Of a stretch of DNA of 64,000 nucleotides, positions 1 to 9,032 are shown piece by piece. Location: assembly GCA_947498325.1 (NCBI GenBank), contig CANMKE010000005.1, positions 1 to 64,000 on the forward strand, given 5' to 3'. Below the pieces are notes generated by a model that made no database searches, had not been told where the DNA came from, and worked only from the letters and a program-made list of their open reading frames with translations. The translations under genes were made by a program, and so were the position numbers. Numbering within the stretch: position 1 is the stretch's first letter; every line of letters begins with the position of its first letter. Source of the DNA: an uncultured Persicobacter sp. (GTDB taxonomy: Bacteria; Bacteroidota; Bacteroidia; Cytophagales; Cyclobacteriaceae).

Positions 1-98
1 ATGAGGATCACCTTCTTGAATTGACAGAAATATTCCATTAATTGATATTATCGAAATTAAAAGTTTACGCGCATGCCTGAAAGGACTTTTTGTAATGA

Positions 99-116
99 CA
101 TGGAATTCATTCCATG
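99..116. promoter_or_regulatory. 18-bp palindrome (possible operator)
   Basis: Positions 99-106 (CATGGAAT) and 109-116 (ATTCCATG) are a perfect 8-bp inverted repeat around a 2-bp spacer. It lies in the non-coding left edge of the window, beyond the 3' end of the symporter gene, so the gene it might control is probably outside the window. The first 219 bases hold no supportable gene; a frame open from base 1 to a stop at 22-24 could be the tail of a gene entering from the left, but eight codons cannot show this. Confidence 0.35.
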
Positions 117-219
117 GTTAAATGGGCGTGAGTAAGTTTTATTTGGTTTGATAAATTGCAATTATAGTTGTGCGACCGCTCCAAAATAAGTGACAAGTGA
201 AGCCCCAAAGCCGCGTAAC

Positions 220-1434
220 TTATACGCTCTGAAGGTCTTCTATTTGTTTTGTTGGCACTTTTTCTCCCTTCTGTTTATTCAGCTTATCCACCATGATACT
301 GATCGCCCCGTCGCCCGTAACATTACAGGCTGTACCGAAACTGTCCTGTGCCATGTACAGTGCCATCATCAGGGAAGTCAATGGTAAAGAGAAATTCAGC
401 ATGGCTTCCAATAAGCCAAGAGCGGCAACCACGGCACCACCTGGCACACCAGGTGCGGCAATCATCGTCAGGCCGAGCATCATCACAAAGCCGAAGATCA
501 GTGAGAAATCCGTCGGCATACCATTGAGCATCATGATGGCCATGGCGCAAGAGGTAATGGTGATCGTACTACCTGATAAGTGAATGGTTGCACATAAAGG
601 AACGGCAAAGTCGGCGACCTCTTCACTGACTTTGTTTTTCAGACTTTGTTTTAAGGTTACAGGAATGGTTGCCGCAGAGGATTGTGTACCAATGGCGGTA
701 AAATAAGCGGGCAACATATTTTTGATCAGCTTAAAGGGCGATTGCTTTGTGAGCGCTCCAGCTACCGTAAACTGTATCAAAAGCATCAGCATATGCAAGG
801 CAAAGATGATGGCAAACACTTTTATAAATACTGACAGGATCATCGCTGCCTGTCCTGAATAGGTCATTTGTGCAAAGATCCCCGCAATATGCAGCGGTAA
901 AAATGGGATGATGATCGTCGAGATGATCTTTTCAATAATCAGCTGAAATTCCTTCATCACATTCTTGATCGCATTCCCTTTTTGGATCGTAATACCCAAG
1001 CCTAAGATAAAAGCCAAAAGCAGTGCAGACATCACGGGCATTAGGGGAGGCATATCCACCTTGAAAAATGGGGCAATAACGGCTTCCTGTTGTTCTCCGA
1101 TACTGAAGACATTTCCCTGAAGTAAAGAGGGAAGGGCCAAGGTGTTGATCAGCCACGCCAGACTGCCTGCAAAAACAGTAGAGAGGTAGGCCAGGCCAGC
1201 CGTAATGGCCAATAATTTACCAGCTCCCTTTCCCAAATCACCGATACCTGGGGCGATAAACCCGACGATAATCAATGGGATGACGAAGCCCAGAAAGTTG
1301 CCAAATATACCATTGAAAGTGGCCATCAGGCGAACCAACGGCAAAAAGTCAAGGCTGCCCATAGCAATACCAAGGATAATGGCGAGCAGTAGTTTGGGTA
1401 ACAGACCGAATTTTATTCCTGAAAATTTTAACAT
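220..1434 (-). CDS. DAACS-family cation symporter (SstT-like)
   Basis: This 404-residue protein is a polytopic inner-membrane symporter of the dicarboxylate/amino acid:cation (glutamate transporter fold) family. The HP1 serine-rich tip (SSAATIP) and the TM8 signature NVTGD are clear, as is an HP2 glycine-rich tip (GVPGG). The TM7 sodium motif usually NMDGT reads HLSGS, and the TM8 arginine that binds acidic side chains in GltPh is a glycine (FGTACNVTGD). Both changes point away from glutamate/aspartate and towards neutral substrates such as serine or threonine, as in SstT, where TM7 also departs from NMDGT. That substrate is inference. It is monocistronic, with no neighbour that reveals its role. 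Confidence 0.85.
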   Translation of the reverse strand: MLKFSGIKFGLLPKLLLAIILGIAMGSLDFLPLVRLMATFNGIFGNFLGFVIPLIIVGFIAPGIGDLGKGAGKLLAITAGLAYLSTVFAGSLAWLINTLALPSLLQGNVFSIGEQQEAVIAPFFKVDMPPLMPVMSALLLAFILGLGITIQKGNAIKNVMKEFQLIIEKIISTIIIPFLPLHIAGIFAQMTYSGQAAMILSVFIKVFAIIFALHMLMLLIQFTVAGALTKQSPFKLIKNMLPAYFTAIGTQSSAATIPVTLKQSLKNKVSEEVADFAVPLCATIHLSGSTITITSCAMAIMMLNGMPTDFSLIFGFVMMLGLTMIAAPGVPGGAVVAALGLLEAMLNFSLPLTSLMMALYMAQDSFGTACNVTGDGAISIMVDKLNKQKGEKVPTKQIEDLQSV

Positions 1435-1873
1435 AGAAGCGCTTGTTTGCGGTTTAAAACTGCAAAAGTGAGGGCCTAAGCTCCCATAGGATTTTCAGAA
1501 AAGTAGGTTACCAAAGATAAAAGGGAAATTGTTGAATTTAAATTTTTATCAATCGAATATTCGAATTAATGAATATCAATATTTATACCATTACAATAGC
1601 CCAAACTGATCTTTTTAGGACTTGCAGGTAATCAGGGTGTTGCCATGCGAGTGCTTGTGAAAAATGGAAATGAATGTTTTCGAGGGGCTCAAAAATACCG
1701 AATAGGTTCCTTGCTTTACCATTTTGGCGGTGTTCCGAATTTGGTAGTCAAAAATGTCCATCAGGCTTTTGATAAACATCCGTCAGTTTAAAGGGGTTAA
1801 CCGAGATGAATCATAGACCTTGTTCAAGTATTGGATAAAAGATTGAATAGGAGCAAACTTAATCGTAACTTGC
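1435..1873. other. intergenic region, divergent promoters
   Basis: This AT-rich gap separates the symporter (minus) from rlmF (plus) and must carry both promoters. A perfect 12-bp palindrome TCGAATATTCGA lies at 1553-1564. A 48-codon frame from ATG 1645 to the stop at 1789-1791 is open, but its product resembles nothing I know and no upstream signal supports it, so it is not called as a gene. Confidence 0.5.
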
Positions 1874-2845
1874 ATGATGCAAAATAAGAAAAAATCGAAA
1901 AATGGTGTGGTAGAATTGCCACCTCACCATCCTTCGAACCCCCATAAAGATGGTTATGATTTTGACCTTTTGGAGGAAAAAGATCCTTCGTTGTCAAAAT
2001 ATGTGATTACCAAACAAAATGGTTTGAAGACCATTAATTTCAGCGATGATTTGTCGGTAAGAGCTTTAAACAGCGCACTGATCAAGGCGCACTACGAGAT
2101 CAGTGACTGGAATATTCCTCGCAATAATTTGGTGCCACCTGTACCAGGCCGTGCCGATTATGTATTGTATCTGGCCGATTTGTTGTCAGAATGCAACGAA
2201 GGAGTGATTCCTACTGATAAAGTTAAGGGCGTTGATATTGGAACTGGCGCAAGTTTGATTTACCCGATCATTGGCCGAAAGTTGTTTCAGTGGTCATTTG
2301 TTGCTTCAGAACAAAGTCAGGCCTCTATTCAGCATGGGTTAAGTATCTTGAAGGCGAACGACCTTGGTCCTTCCGCAATCAAATTAGTGCATCAAAAAGC
2401 AATTAAGCAGTATTTCAAAGGGGTGATCCGTGAAGGGGAGCGTTACGATTTCACCATGTGTAATCCTCCTTTTTACAGTTCAGAGGCGGAAGCTGAAAAG
2501 GCCAATATTCAAAAGTGGCAGAAGCTTCATCGTGATAAGCCTGTTTTGCCTAAAAGGAATTTCAGTGGTCAGGATGCCGAACTTTGGGTACCTGGAGGTG
2601 AGTTGCTTTTTGTGAAATTCATGATCAAGGAAAGCTTAAACCATAAAGATCAAGTGCTGTGGTTCAGTGCATTGGTGTCGCAAAAAGACCATATTTTTGA
2701 CCTTAAAAAGCAGTTGAAAAAAGTGGGTGTGGCAGATTTTAGAGAAATAAAAATGATGCAAGGGCAGAAGCGTACCCGCTTTTTAGCCTGGACTTTTCAA
2801 GATGAGCAGGCTCGTAAGGATTGGGCAGCGAAAAACTGGAAATAG
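1874..2845 (+). CDS. rlmF: 23S rRNA (adenine(1618)-N(6))-methyltransferase
   Basis: The 323-residue product matches the RlmF family (DUF890) along its whole length: an N-terminal block with HPSNPHKDGYDF, the block NIPRNNLVPPVPGRADY, a SAM-binding motif I (VDIGTGASLIYP) and the catalytic N6-adenine motif NPPF at residues 197-200, followed by YSS. It methylates A1618 of 23S rRNA using SAM in the cytoplasm. The two adjacent methionines at the start leave a one-codon ambiguity. It is monocistronic, and a strong hairpin follows 10 bases after the stop. Confidence 0.93.
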   Translation: MMQNKKKSKNGVVELPPHHPSNPHKDGYDFDLLEEKDPSLSKYVITKQNGLKTINFSDDLSVRALNSALIKAHYEISDWNIPRNNLVPPVPGRADYVLYLADLLSECNEGVIPTDKVKGVDIGTGASLIYPIIGRKLFQWSFVASEQSQASIQHGLSILKANDLGPSAIKLVHQKAIKQYFKGVIREGERYDFTMCNPPFYSSEAEAEKANIQKWQKLHRDKPVLPKRNFSGQDAELWVPGGELLFVKFMIKESLNHKDQVLWFSALVSQKDHIFDLKKQLKKVGVADFREIKMMQGQKRTRFLAWTFQDEQARKDWAAKNWK

Positions 2846-2851
2846 AAAAAT

Positions 2852-2881
2852 AAAAAAAGAGCGATCATTTGATCGCTCTTT
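2852..2881. terminator. bidirectional intrinsic terminator
   Basis: A perfect 12-bp stem AAAGAGCGATCA (2856-2867) pairs with 2870-2881. Seven A on the left give a U-tract for the minus-strand epimerase; plus-strand transcripts of rlmF end here with a short U-tract. Confidence 0.85.
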
Positions 2882-2884
2882 CTG

Positions 2885-3946
2885 TTAGACCCTCACGGTA
2901 ATCCCAGTGTGAATCTGATTGAGAATATCCTCAAGGTTATATTTCCAGTGCCAATCTGGATAATGGTTTTTAAATTTCGTTAAATCACTGACATACCAGA
3001 TGTGGTCCCCGATTCGGTTATCGTCAGAATACGAGTAGTTCATTTTTTTGCCTGTGAGTCCTTCACAGATTTCAATGGCCTCCATCATTGAACAGTTGGA
3101 GTGGCGGCCACCGCCAGCATTATAAACTTCTCCTTGTCGTGGGTTTTGGTAGAAATGCCAGAACATATTGACCAGATCGTGCGCGTGAATGTTATCCCGA
3201 ACCTGTTTGCCTTTGTAGCCGAAAATTGTGTAATGATCACCAGACACGGCACATTTCATCAAGTAGCTCAGGAATCCATGCAGTTTAGCACCTGAATGGT
3301 TGGGGCCAGTTAGGCATCCACCTCTGAAAACACCTGTTTTCATTCCGAAATACTTACCATATTCCTGTACCAATATGTCGGCGGAAACCTTCGAAGCGCC
3401 AAACAAAGAGTGCTTTGAATGGTCTATCGACATATTTTCATCGATCCCATGATCGAAATATGGGTGTGTTTCCACAATTTCCCATCTTTTTTCGAGCTCT
3501 ATCAGGGGTAAATAGTTGGGCGTGTCTCCATAAACCTTATTGGTTGAGGTGAAGATAAATACGGCCTCTGGGGCATACTGCCTGGTGTACTCCAAAAGGT
3601 TCAGGGTGCCATTGGCATTTACTGTAAAATCTGTAAATGGCTCCTTGGCTGCCCAGTCGTGGCTTGGTTGTGCCGCTGTATGGACAATCAGATCAATGTC
3701 AGTGCCATATTCCTTGTAGAGTTCTTCCAGCGCCTGCTGATCGCGAATATCCAGATTTACATGTTTGTAGTTGGGATATTTTTCCTTCAGTCGTGCCTGA
3801 TTCCATTCTACGGAACCTGCCTCCCCAAAGAAATATTTTCTCAGGTTGTTATCAACACCTATAACGGTGTCAAATTTATCAGCAAAAAAGGCCACGGCCT
3901 CACTTCCTATCAGGCCCGCAGCGCCTGTGATTAAAACTGCTTTCAT
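2885..3946 (-). CDS. NAD-dependent epimerase (CDP-paratose 2-epimerase-like SDR)
   Basis: The start at 3946 gives [16 protein letters not shown], an N-terminal Rossmann GxxGxxG motif, and a 353-residue protein of normal length for extended SDR sugar-nucleotide epimerases. The rest (STNKVYGD, a long insert, [25 protein letters not shown]) fits CDP-paratose 2-epimerase-like enzymes. The catalytic YxxxK is changed: the sequence is F182-G-A-S-K186, so phenylalanine replaces the tyrosine; I believe a subfamily shares this. It likely modifies a nucleotide sugar for surface polysaccharide. The downstream edge of the WecG-type gene (stop at 3972) is 25 bases upstream, suggesting one transcript. Precise substrate is unknown. 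Confidence 0.8.
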   Translation of the reverse strand: MKAVLITGAAGLIGSEAVAFFADKFDTVIGVDNNLRKYFFGEAGSVEWNQARLKEKYPNYKHVNLDIRDQQALEELYKEYGTDIDLIVHTAAQPSHDWAAKEPFTDFTVNANGTLNLLEYTRQYAPEAVFIFTSTNKVYGDTPNYLPLIELEKRWEIVETHPYFDHGIDENMSIDHSKHSLFGASKVSADILVQEYGKYFGMKTGVFRGGCLTGPNHSGAKLHGFLSYLMKCAVSGDHYTIFGYKGKQVRDNIHAHDLVNMFWHFYQNPRQGEVYNAGGGRHSNCSMMEAIEICEGLTGKKMNYSYSDDNRIGDHIWYVSDLTKFKNHYPDWHWKYNLEDILNQIHTGITVRV

Positions 3947-3971
3947 GATGTGAGTTGTTATTATATGTTGG

Positions 3972-4718
3972 TTAAGCGAAAAACTTTTGACGAAGAAAAA
4001 GATAGACAAAGGTGCTGTTGGTGGTCAGGTAGCGCTTCCACAGCCTTTTGGGTTCCTGAGTCAGTCGGAAGAACCATTCCAAACCATTGTCTTGCATCCA
4101 TTTTGGGGCCTGCTTTTGGGTTCCCGCGTGAAAGTCAAATGCAGCACCGACGGCCATCATCATGGCATTTACTTTACCGAGATGGTCCGCCACCCATTTT
4201 TCCTGTCGGGGGCAACCTCTGCCTACTAAAACCACATGAGCGCCTGAAGCATTGATCTTTTCAATGTCTTCGAGATCTTCTTCCGCAGTGGCATCACGGA
4301 ACCTGTCCTGATGCACGCCACAGATGTGTACGTTGGGATATGTTTTATGGATAAATGCCTGAAATTGCTTCAGAGTACTGGCCGTGCTGCCGTACAGGTA
4401 AACATTTAGATGATCGCGATTCGCCTTTTCAAGTACGTGAAGAGTTAGGGTCGGGCCATAGACCCGATCTTTCATGCCAGTGCCATATATGCTGTTAAGT
4501 GCCCATCGAATGGGTTGCCCGTCAGCAACAACCAGCGGAATTTTATTGACTTGTTCACTCAGTGTGCGATCCCAGTAAGACTCAATGAGCCCATGAACGG
4601 CCAAGGCAGAAACTCCGTATGAGGTACGGGTTTTAGCCTTTTCAATCAAGTGATCAGAAGCTTGTTCATAGTTTACAATCGCATAATTAACGGAGAGCAA
4701 TTGTTTTTTCTGAATCAT
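3972..4718 (-). CDS. WecG/TagA/CpsF-family glycosyltransferase
   Basis: This 248-residue protein carries the family hallmarks: [13 protein letters not shown] near residue 64, GxxR-V-GP ([11 protein letters not shown]), a VYLYGS Rossmann strand, then [15 protein letters not shown] and [21 protein letters not shown]. These GT26 enzymes transfer an N-acetylhexosamine-type sugar to a lipid-linked acceptor (ManNAc in WecG/TagA) on the cytoplasmic membrane face. The epimerase gene follows 25 bases downstream and may supply or modify the donor, but this pairing is inference. No other exopolysaccharide genes are adjacent; Wza/Wzc-like genes sit 30 kb away. Confidence 0.87.
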   Translation of the reverse strand: MIQKKQLLSVNYAIVNYEQASDHLIEKAKTRTSYGVSALAVHGLIESYWDRTLSEQVNKIPLVVADGQPIRWALNSIYGTGMKDRVYGPTLTLHVLEKANRDHLNVYLYGSTASTLKQFQAFIHKTYPNVHICGVHQDRFRDATAEEDLEDIEKINASGAHVVLVGRGCPRQEKWVADHLGKVNAMMMAVGAAFDFHAGTQKQAPKWMQDNGLEWFFRLTQEPKRLWKRYLTTNSTFVYLFLRQKFFA

Positions 4719-4854
4719 AAATTGCAGGTTAAGATGTTCGAATAGAATGCGTTATTACTATCCTTACTAACCTACTTGAAAACTTTATGTTTAGCCTCCT
4801 TTGTATTCGGGATGAAAAGTGTTACCCTAAGGGTGAACCAAGCTAATGGGGGAT

Positions 4855-4877
4855 AAAAAAAAGTCCCGAAGGACTTT
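4855..4877 (-). terminator. UUCG-loop intrinsic terminator
   Basis: On the minus strand AAAGTCC-TTCG-GGACTTT forms a 7-bp stem capped by a stable UUCG tetraloop, followed by further U residues. It ends the operon that finishes with the MscS-type channel gene. Confidence 0.9.
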
Positions 4878-4929
4878 GAGAGGTAAGAAAAACTGCTTTT
4901 TGGGGTATTCCGCCCGTACTTTTAAGTGC

Positions 4930-6252
4930 TTATCTTTTTTTAAAGGTATCGATATCGCTGTAACCATGCGGTTTATTGGGCATTTCCCAGAATATTTCTG
5001 AAGAGGTCCCTTGCAGTCCATTTTGCCACGACTGATCCCGCTGATAGACTCTTAATTTAAAAAGTGCGACCACCGAAAGGATGTGATCAAAAATAGAGGA
5101 TTGTAAATTTTCATAGTAAACCCAGTCGGATCTGTCGGAGAAACAATAAATCTCTATTGGCAGGCCATTTTGACTTGGCTCTTTTTCGCGCACCAACAAC
5201 ATTCCCCGATTCGAAATTTTTGGATGAGCATGTAAATACTGAACCATATAATTTCTGAACAGCGTTACGTTGGAAACATATTTTGTAATCGGGTCCTGCG
5301 GAACGGCATTAAAGCTGTGAAGGTCATCCTTGATCTTCATATCCGACAGCAATGGAATTTGCGATTTAATCTGATTGACTTCCAATTCACTCAGAAAGCG
5401 GATCGAATTCATGTCGAGGAGAATGATTCTCTTGATTCGGCGGATGCCCAACCGTCGCATTCCCTGCCAGTTTTTGAAAGTCCCACCCACAAGTTTGTAG
5501 GTCGGAAAAGTCATGATGGTTTTATCCCAGTTTCGGACTTTTACCACATTCAGACTAACTTCATCCACTTCACCATCCACCCCGTCAGAAGGCATTTCTA
5601 TCCAGTCGCCAACTTCAACGAGCTGCCCGTGTGTAATGACCACCGATGCATATATAGACATAATGGTATCGCGGAATGCCAATAAAAACAGGGCTGTAAA
5701 ACCCGCAAGGGTTGTCAGGAGGGCAAAAGGTGATTCATTAATGATGATCGACAAAGAGAAAATAAAGGCGACCAGATACATGAAGAAGCTCAGCACTCCA
5801 ATGTAACCACTGAAAGACGACTGCTTTTGCATCGCTTTCTGGGCATATTTATAGTCTGCCAATTCAAGGAAAAGCGTAACCAGACGGGTCCCCAAAAATA
5901 ACAGCATCACCAGGGAGAGCTTGGCGATAAAATTTTGAATGGTATCCAGTAAAGAGGGGATATTACCGACCAGTAAATAAACGATGGTAATGTTGGTAAA
6001 GAAGGAGATGAACCGCAGTAATTTCAGCTCGGCGAGCTTCTTGGGCAGGTCCTTATCTCTTTGGTAGATCAGGTGGATTATTGGGCGGAAAATCAGTCGG
6101 CGGTTAATTTCCCCCAAGCCGAAAGCCACCACGAAAATCATGATGGTGGCCACCACTTGAAAGGCCACACTGTTGTGTAGACCTTCGTCGTGCAACAGTG
6201 GGCTTTGTGAAATACTATTAAGGATATGATAGGAGAATCCTTGCTTGTCCAT
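4930..6252 (-). CDS. MscS-family mechanosensitive channel (YbdG/MscM-like)
   Basis: The 440-residue product has about five N-terminal hydrophobic segments, then the MscS pore helix and beta domain (GDWIEMPSDGVDGEVDEVSLN, VRNWDKTIMTFPTY) and a long C-terminal domain with the block GIRRIKR. This layout fits the YbdG (MscM) branch rather than short MscS. It would open on membrane stretch during hypo-osmotic shock. It is the last gene of a three-gene operon: the DUF6909-like gene ends 4 bases upstream. A channel for osmolyte release also fits a genome that takes up glycine betaine (54-58 kb). Confidence 0.88.
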   Translation of the reverse strand: MDKQGFSYHILNSISQSPLLHDEGLHNSVAFQVVATIMIFVVAFGLGEINRRLIFRPIIHLIYQRDKDLPKKLAELKLLRFISFFTNITIVYLLVGNIPSLLDTIQNFIAKLSLVMLLFLGTRLVTLFLELADYKYAQKAMQKQSSFSGYIGVLSFFMYLVAFIFSLSIIINESPFALLTTLAGFTALFLLAFRDTIMSIYASVVITHGQLVEVGDWIEMPSDGVDGEVDEVSLNVVKVRNWDKTIMTFPTYKLVGGTFKNWQGMRRLGIRRIKRIILLDMNSIRFLSELEVNQIKSQIPLLSDMKIKDDLHSFNAVPQDPITKYVSNVTLFRNYMVQYLHAHPKISNRGMLLVREKEPSQNGLPIEIYCFSDRSDWVYYENLQSSIFDHILSVVALFKLRVYQRDQSWQNGLQGTSSEIFWEMPNKPHGYSDIDTFKKR

Positions 6253-6256
6253 ATTT

Positions 6257-7945
6257 CTATTTTCTTTCGAAAATTTTATTCAGAATTTTTACAGTAATCA
6301 AGTAGGTCGGTCGTACGCCTACCTCGCCCAAAGGCCCGCTTGCGAGCGTTGAGCCCGTATGCAATGGATTATCAGAAGCATAATATGCGTAGCGCAGTAC
6401 GACATCACTGTTAATTGTGCAACGGATTTTTGAGGCCGCCTGTATCGCTTTTTGATAATGGGCTCCTTCCATCTCCAGGCCAATAGCCTTCCATGATGAA
6501 TGGCGGAAATACGAAAGCACATCTTTATTTTGCAGAGAAGTTCCCAGAACGGTGATCATCGGGCCCGCATATACAGGAAGCTGATCGTCCTTGAAATCTT
6601 CAATGCTTAGGTCATTGTCAAAAGGATAATTATCCGCAGTACCTTCAAAAACATGGGCGTTAGGAATCATAATATCTCCTTTGCCTCCTGTCAGAATGCC
6701 AGCCTTACCCATAATATTAACCGACTGAATATCCAGTGGAATGACCTGTCCATCTTCTTTATAAGGTTTCACCAGTTCGTCCACCGTTTCAAATGCCTGT
6801 TCCCCAAATGCATAATCCATCACCAAAAGAACAGGTGCAGCTTTCTGTGATTTTGTATCCAATCGGCTGATCTCTGGGCTCAACGATTTCCATTTGAGTT
6901 GCTGCGTATCAATCAGCTGAACACCAATATTGGTACCTGAAGAATCAGGGATTTCCAATAATCCATTGGCTTCAGCATATTCCCTGATCAGGTTTTGGTT
7001 GCGCTTGGCATTTGACTTGCTCAGTGCTGTGGCCATTTCGAGGATAGAACCTGTTTTTTCTTTGGCCGCAGCGAGTGCCGGATAGGCGTACAGGCTATTC
7101 ATTACCGAGTGCAGATTGGCACTGATGATATGAATAGGACGGTCAATAAGTCCGTGTTCTTTTAAGGTTCGTTTGATGTTTTGAGCCCAAACCGACCCAT
7201 GAATATGGTGGCCAATTCGTTCCCGTAATGCAGGCGTGAAACTCACCTGGCGTAATTTTTTCCCGTTTGTTTCTTCAATCGCTTGTTTTCCAAGGCTGTA
7301 AATGACTTTGAACAAACCATTGTGATCCTCACTCGATTCTTCGAATCTTGTATAGGCCGCCTGTGTTTCATGGAAAGTGCGCCCCAGCATTCCCGACAGG
7401 TAAACAAGTGCTTTTTCCTTGTTTTCATCTGTAATGCGGACATCCCCATGGGCAATTTCAGCAAGCTTTTCCCATTGGCGGGTAACATTGCCTTTGTCGT
7501 CAAGGGCATATCTGCGGATTTTGTCCGCTTCCACATAAAGGAAGGTCAGGTGGGTCAGGATGTCATAGATCTCACTTCGGCCACGGGTAACCTCAATGTA
7601 CATGGTTTCCTTATCGATGCGGAAACAGCGGCGTCGGCGTTTTGAAGGAATAATCGTCGGGAATTTGGATTCCGCATAACCTTCGTCGGCTGTCAGTTTT
7701 ATAAAGCGACATTGCTCAATGCCTTTCGGCAGTCGTTCAATCACATAAGCCAAACCATTCAGCTCCACCTTCTCAGGATCAGCAATTACCCCGTAAATTT
7801 CTGGGCGTAAGGAAAGCAGGGCAGAGCGCAATGCTTCTCCAGATACTCCCAATGGTTTGTAAAAGCCACGCATAAATAGGTGGCGCATCATGACATATAA
7901 TTTTTCGATAGCCGCTCGCGACTCTTGCGCTCGTGTTCTGTTCAT
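6257..7945 (-). CDS. DUF6909-like protein with phosphorylase-like C-terminus
   Basis: I recognise this 562-residue protein as a Bacteroidota-conserved family (DUF6909, from memory) with no assigned role. The N-terminal half is basic and helical. The C-terminal third has features reminiscent of the nucleoside phosphorylase/AMP nucleosidase fold: VMDYAFGEQAFETV, IMGKAGIL-GGKGDIMIP-AHVFEG and the short motif GLEMEGAHY, where MTAN/PNP enzymes carry an E-M-E/D loop. This suggests a nucleosidase or phosphorylase, possibly on AMP or a nucleotide, but the link is inference from short motifs. The gene sits between the methyltransferase (20-base gap) and the channel (4-base gap), so all three are probably co-transcribed. 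Confidence 0.6.
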   Translation of the reverse strand: MNRTRAQESRAAIEKLYVMMRHLFMRGFYKPLGVSGEALRSALLSLRPEIYGVIADPEKVELNGLAYVIERLPKGIEQCRFIKLTADEGYAESKFPTIIPSKRRRRCFRIDKETMYIEVTRGRSEIYDILTHLTFLYVEADKIRRYALDDKGNVTRQWEKLAEIAHGDVRITDENKEKALVYLSGMLGRTFHETQAAYTRFEESSEDHNGLFKVIYSLGKQAIEETNGKKLRQVSFTPALRERIGHHIHGSVWAQNIKRTLKEHGLIDRPIHIISANLHSVMNSLYAYPALAAAKEKTGSILEMATALSKSNAKRNQNLIREYAEANGLLEIPDSSGTNIGVQLIDTQQLKWKSLSPEISRLDTKSQKAAPVLLVMDYAFGEQAFETVDELVKPYKEDGQVIPLDIQSVNIMGKAGILTGGKGDIMIPNAHVFEGTADNYPFDNDLSIEDFKDDQLPVYAGPMITVLGTSLQNKDVLSYFRHSSWKAIGLEMEGAHYQKAIQAASKIRCTINSDVVLRYAYYASDNPLHTGSTLASGPLGEVGVRPTYLITVKILNKIFERK

Positions 7946-7965
7946 AATTCAGTCGGTAAAAAATT

Positions 7966-8871
7966 TTAGTTCTTTTTTGATACACGCAGGAAGGTACCCA
8001 AAGGCAATTCTGCGCCAGTGCTAGAGGGCACAACGTTTTCGCCCAGCTCAATTTCCAGAGATCCTTTAATGTGCATTCTCACCAGGTTGCGGATAATTAC
8101 CGCCGAAAGGCCCATTGAATACAGGTTCAGAACGACAAAGCATTCTTCTTCGAGAATCTGTGCAACACTCTTTACCAAATCGTCCACTTGCTCTTCCAAT
8201 ACCCATTTTTCTCCTTTAGGGCCACGACCGTAAGCAGGAGGGTCAAGAATGATTCCGTGGTACTTGTTTCCACGACGTGCTTCACGCTTTACAAAAGCCA
8301 GGGCATCCTCAACCACCCAGCGCATTTCTGGAAGATGGTCATTCAGTTGTCGGTTTTGATTGGCCCACGTTACTGTTTTTTTGATCGAATCGAGGTGGGA
8401 AACAAATGCACCACCTGCCGCAGCAGCCAGCGAAGCGCCACCCGTATAGGCAAATAAGTTCAGGACCTTAGGTTTGGTTTCTGAATGTGCCTTTACCTGT
8501 TTGTAGATATACTCCCAATTGTCAGACTGTTCAGGAAAAAGCCCTACATGGCCAAAGGAGGTCAGTTGTAACTTCAGTTTGAAATGGAACTCTGAGCCAT
8601 GATAGGTGATCGGCCATTCCTCCTGCGCTTTGGGTGTTTTCTCCCAAATTCCTTTTTCACTTGTCAGCTTGATGCCTGGTGTTTTGGAACGGATATAGCG
8701 CACATGATGTCTTTTTTTCCATTCTGATAGGGGCAGTTGCTTCGACCAAACCGCCTGTGGTTCAGGTCTCCAAAGTACCATCTGACCAAAACGTTCCAAC
8801 TTCTCAAAATCTCCAGAATCGATCAATTCATAATCCTTCCAAACGGCCTTATTCAGTGAATATACAGACAT
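7966..8871 (-). CDS. class I SAM-dependent methyltransferase (RlmI-like, PF10672 type)
   Basis: The start at 8871 gives a 301-residue protein; the frame runs further upstream but crosses a promoter and a perfect hairpin, and homology-like sequence only begins at YELIDSGDFEKLERFG. Motif I is VLNLFAYTGGASLAAA and motif IV is GIILDPPAYGRGPKGEKW. This matches the RlmI/RlmK-type rRNA methyltransferase domain without the usual PUA domain. The substrate is probably 23S rRNA but that is not shown by the sequence. It is the first gene of an operon with the DUF6909-like protein and the MscS-type channel. Confidence 0.8.
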   Translation of the reverse strand: MSVYSLNKAVWKDYELIDSGDFEKLERFGQMVLWRPEPQAVWSKQLPLSEWKKRHHVRYIRSKTPGIKLTSEKGIWEKTPKAQEEWPITYHGSEFHFKLKLQLTSFGHVGLFPEQSDNWEYIYKQVKAHSETKPKVLNLFAYTGGASLAAAAGGAFVSHLDSIKKTVTWANQNRQLNDHLPEMRWVVEDALAFVKREARRGNKYHGIILDPPAYGRGPKGEKWVLEEQVDDLVKSVAQILEEECFVVLNLYSMGLSAVIIRNLVRMHIKGSLEIELGENVVPSSTGAELPLGTFLRVSKKN

Positions 8872-8901
8872 ATATGTGCAATGTGTTATAATGAAATATG
8901 T

Positions 8902-8942
8902 AGATTTTAGGCTTTTCCGCATCTTGGAAAAGCCTAAAATCT
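8902..8942 (-). promoter_or_regulatory. 17-bp perfect stem-loop at the mRNA 5' end
   Basis: Positions 8902-8918 and 8926-8942 are exactly complementary (17 bp, 7-nt loop). No U-tract follows, so it is not a terminator. A minus-strand -7 element ends at 8947, placing the predicted transcription start at about 8942, which is the first base of the stem. The methyltransferase ATG follows 30 bases after the hairpin. It could stabilise the mRNA 5' end or bind a regulator. Confidence 0.6.
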
Positions 8943-8946
8943 TCCT

Positions 8947-8955
8947 GCAAAGATA
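8947..8955 (-). promoter_or_regulatory. Bacteroidota -7 element for the methyltransferase operon
   Basis: The minus strand reads TATCTTTGC, a perfect TAnnTTTGC. No good TTG lies 19-21 bases further upstream (TTA/TTC instead), so the -33 element is weak. Confidence 0.55.
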
Positions 8956-9032
8956 AGGATATATTTCCGTTAAGAAAGTACAATGTATGATAAGCTGTTG
9001 TGCACTGAACAAAAAATGCAGGTGTTTCAGAT

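Noticed and set aside
1645-1791. 48-codon frame in the gap before rlmF
   Set aside because: No homology that I recognise, no promoter or terminator, and frames of this length are expected by chance.
4827-5021. 64-codon minus-strand frame over the end of the MscS gene
   Set aside because: It runs through the UUCG terminator and overlaps the channel's coding end in another frame.
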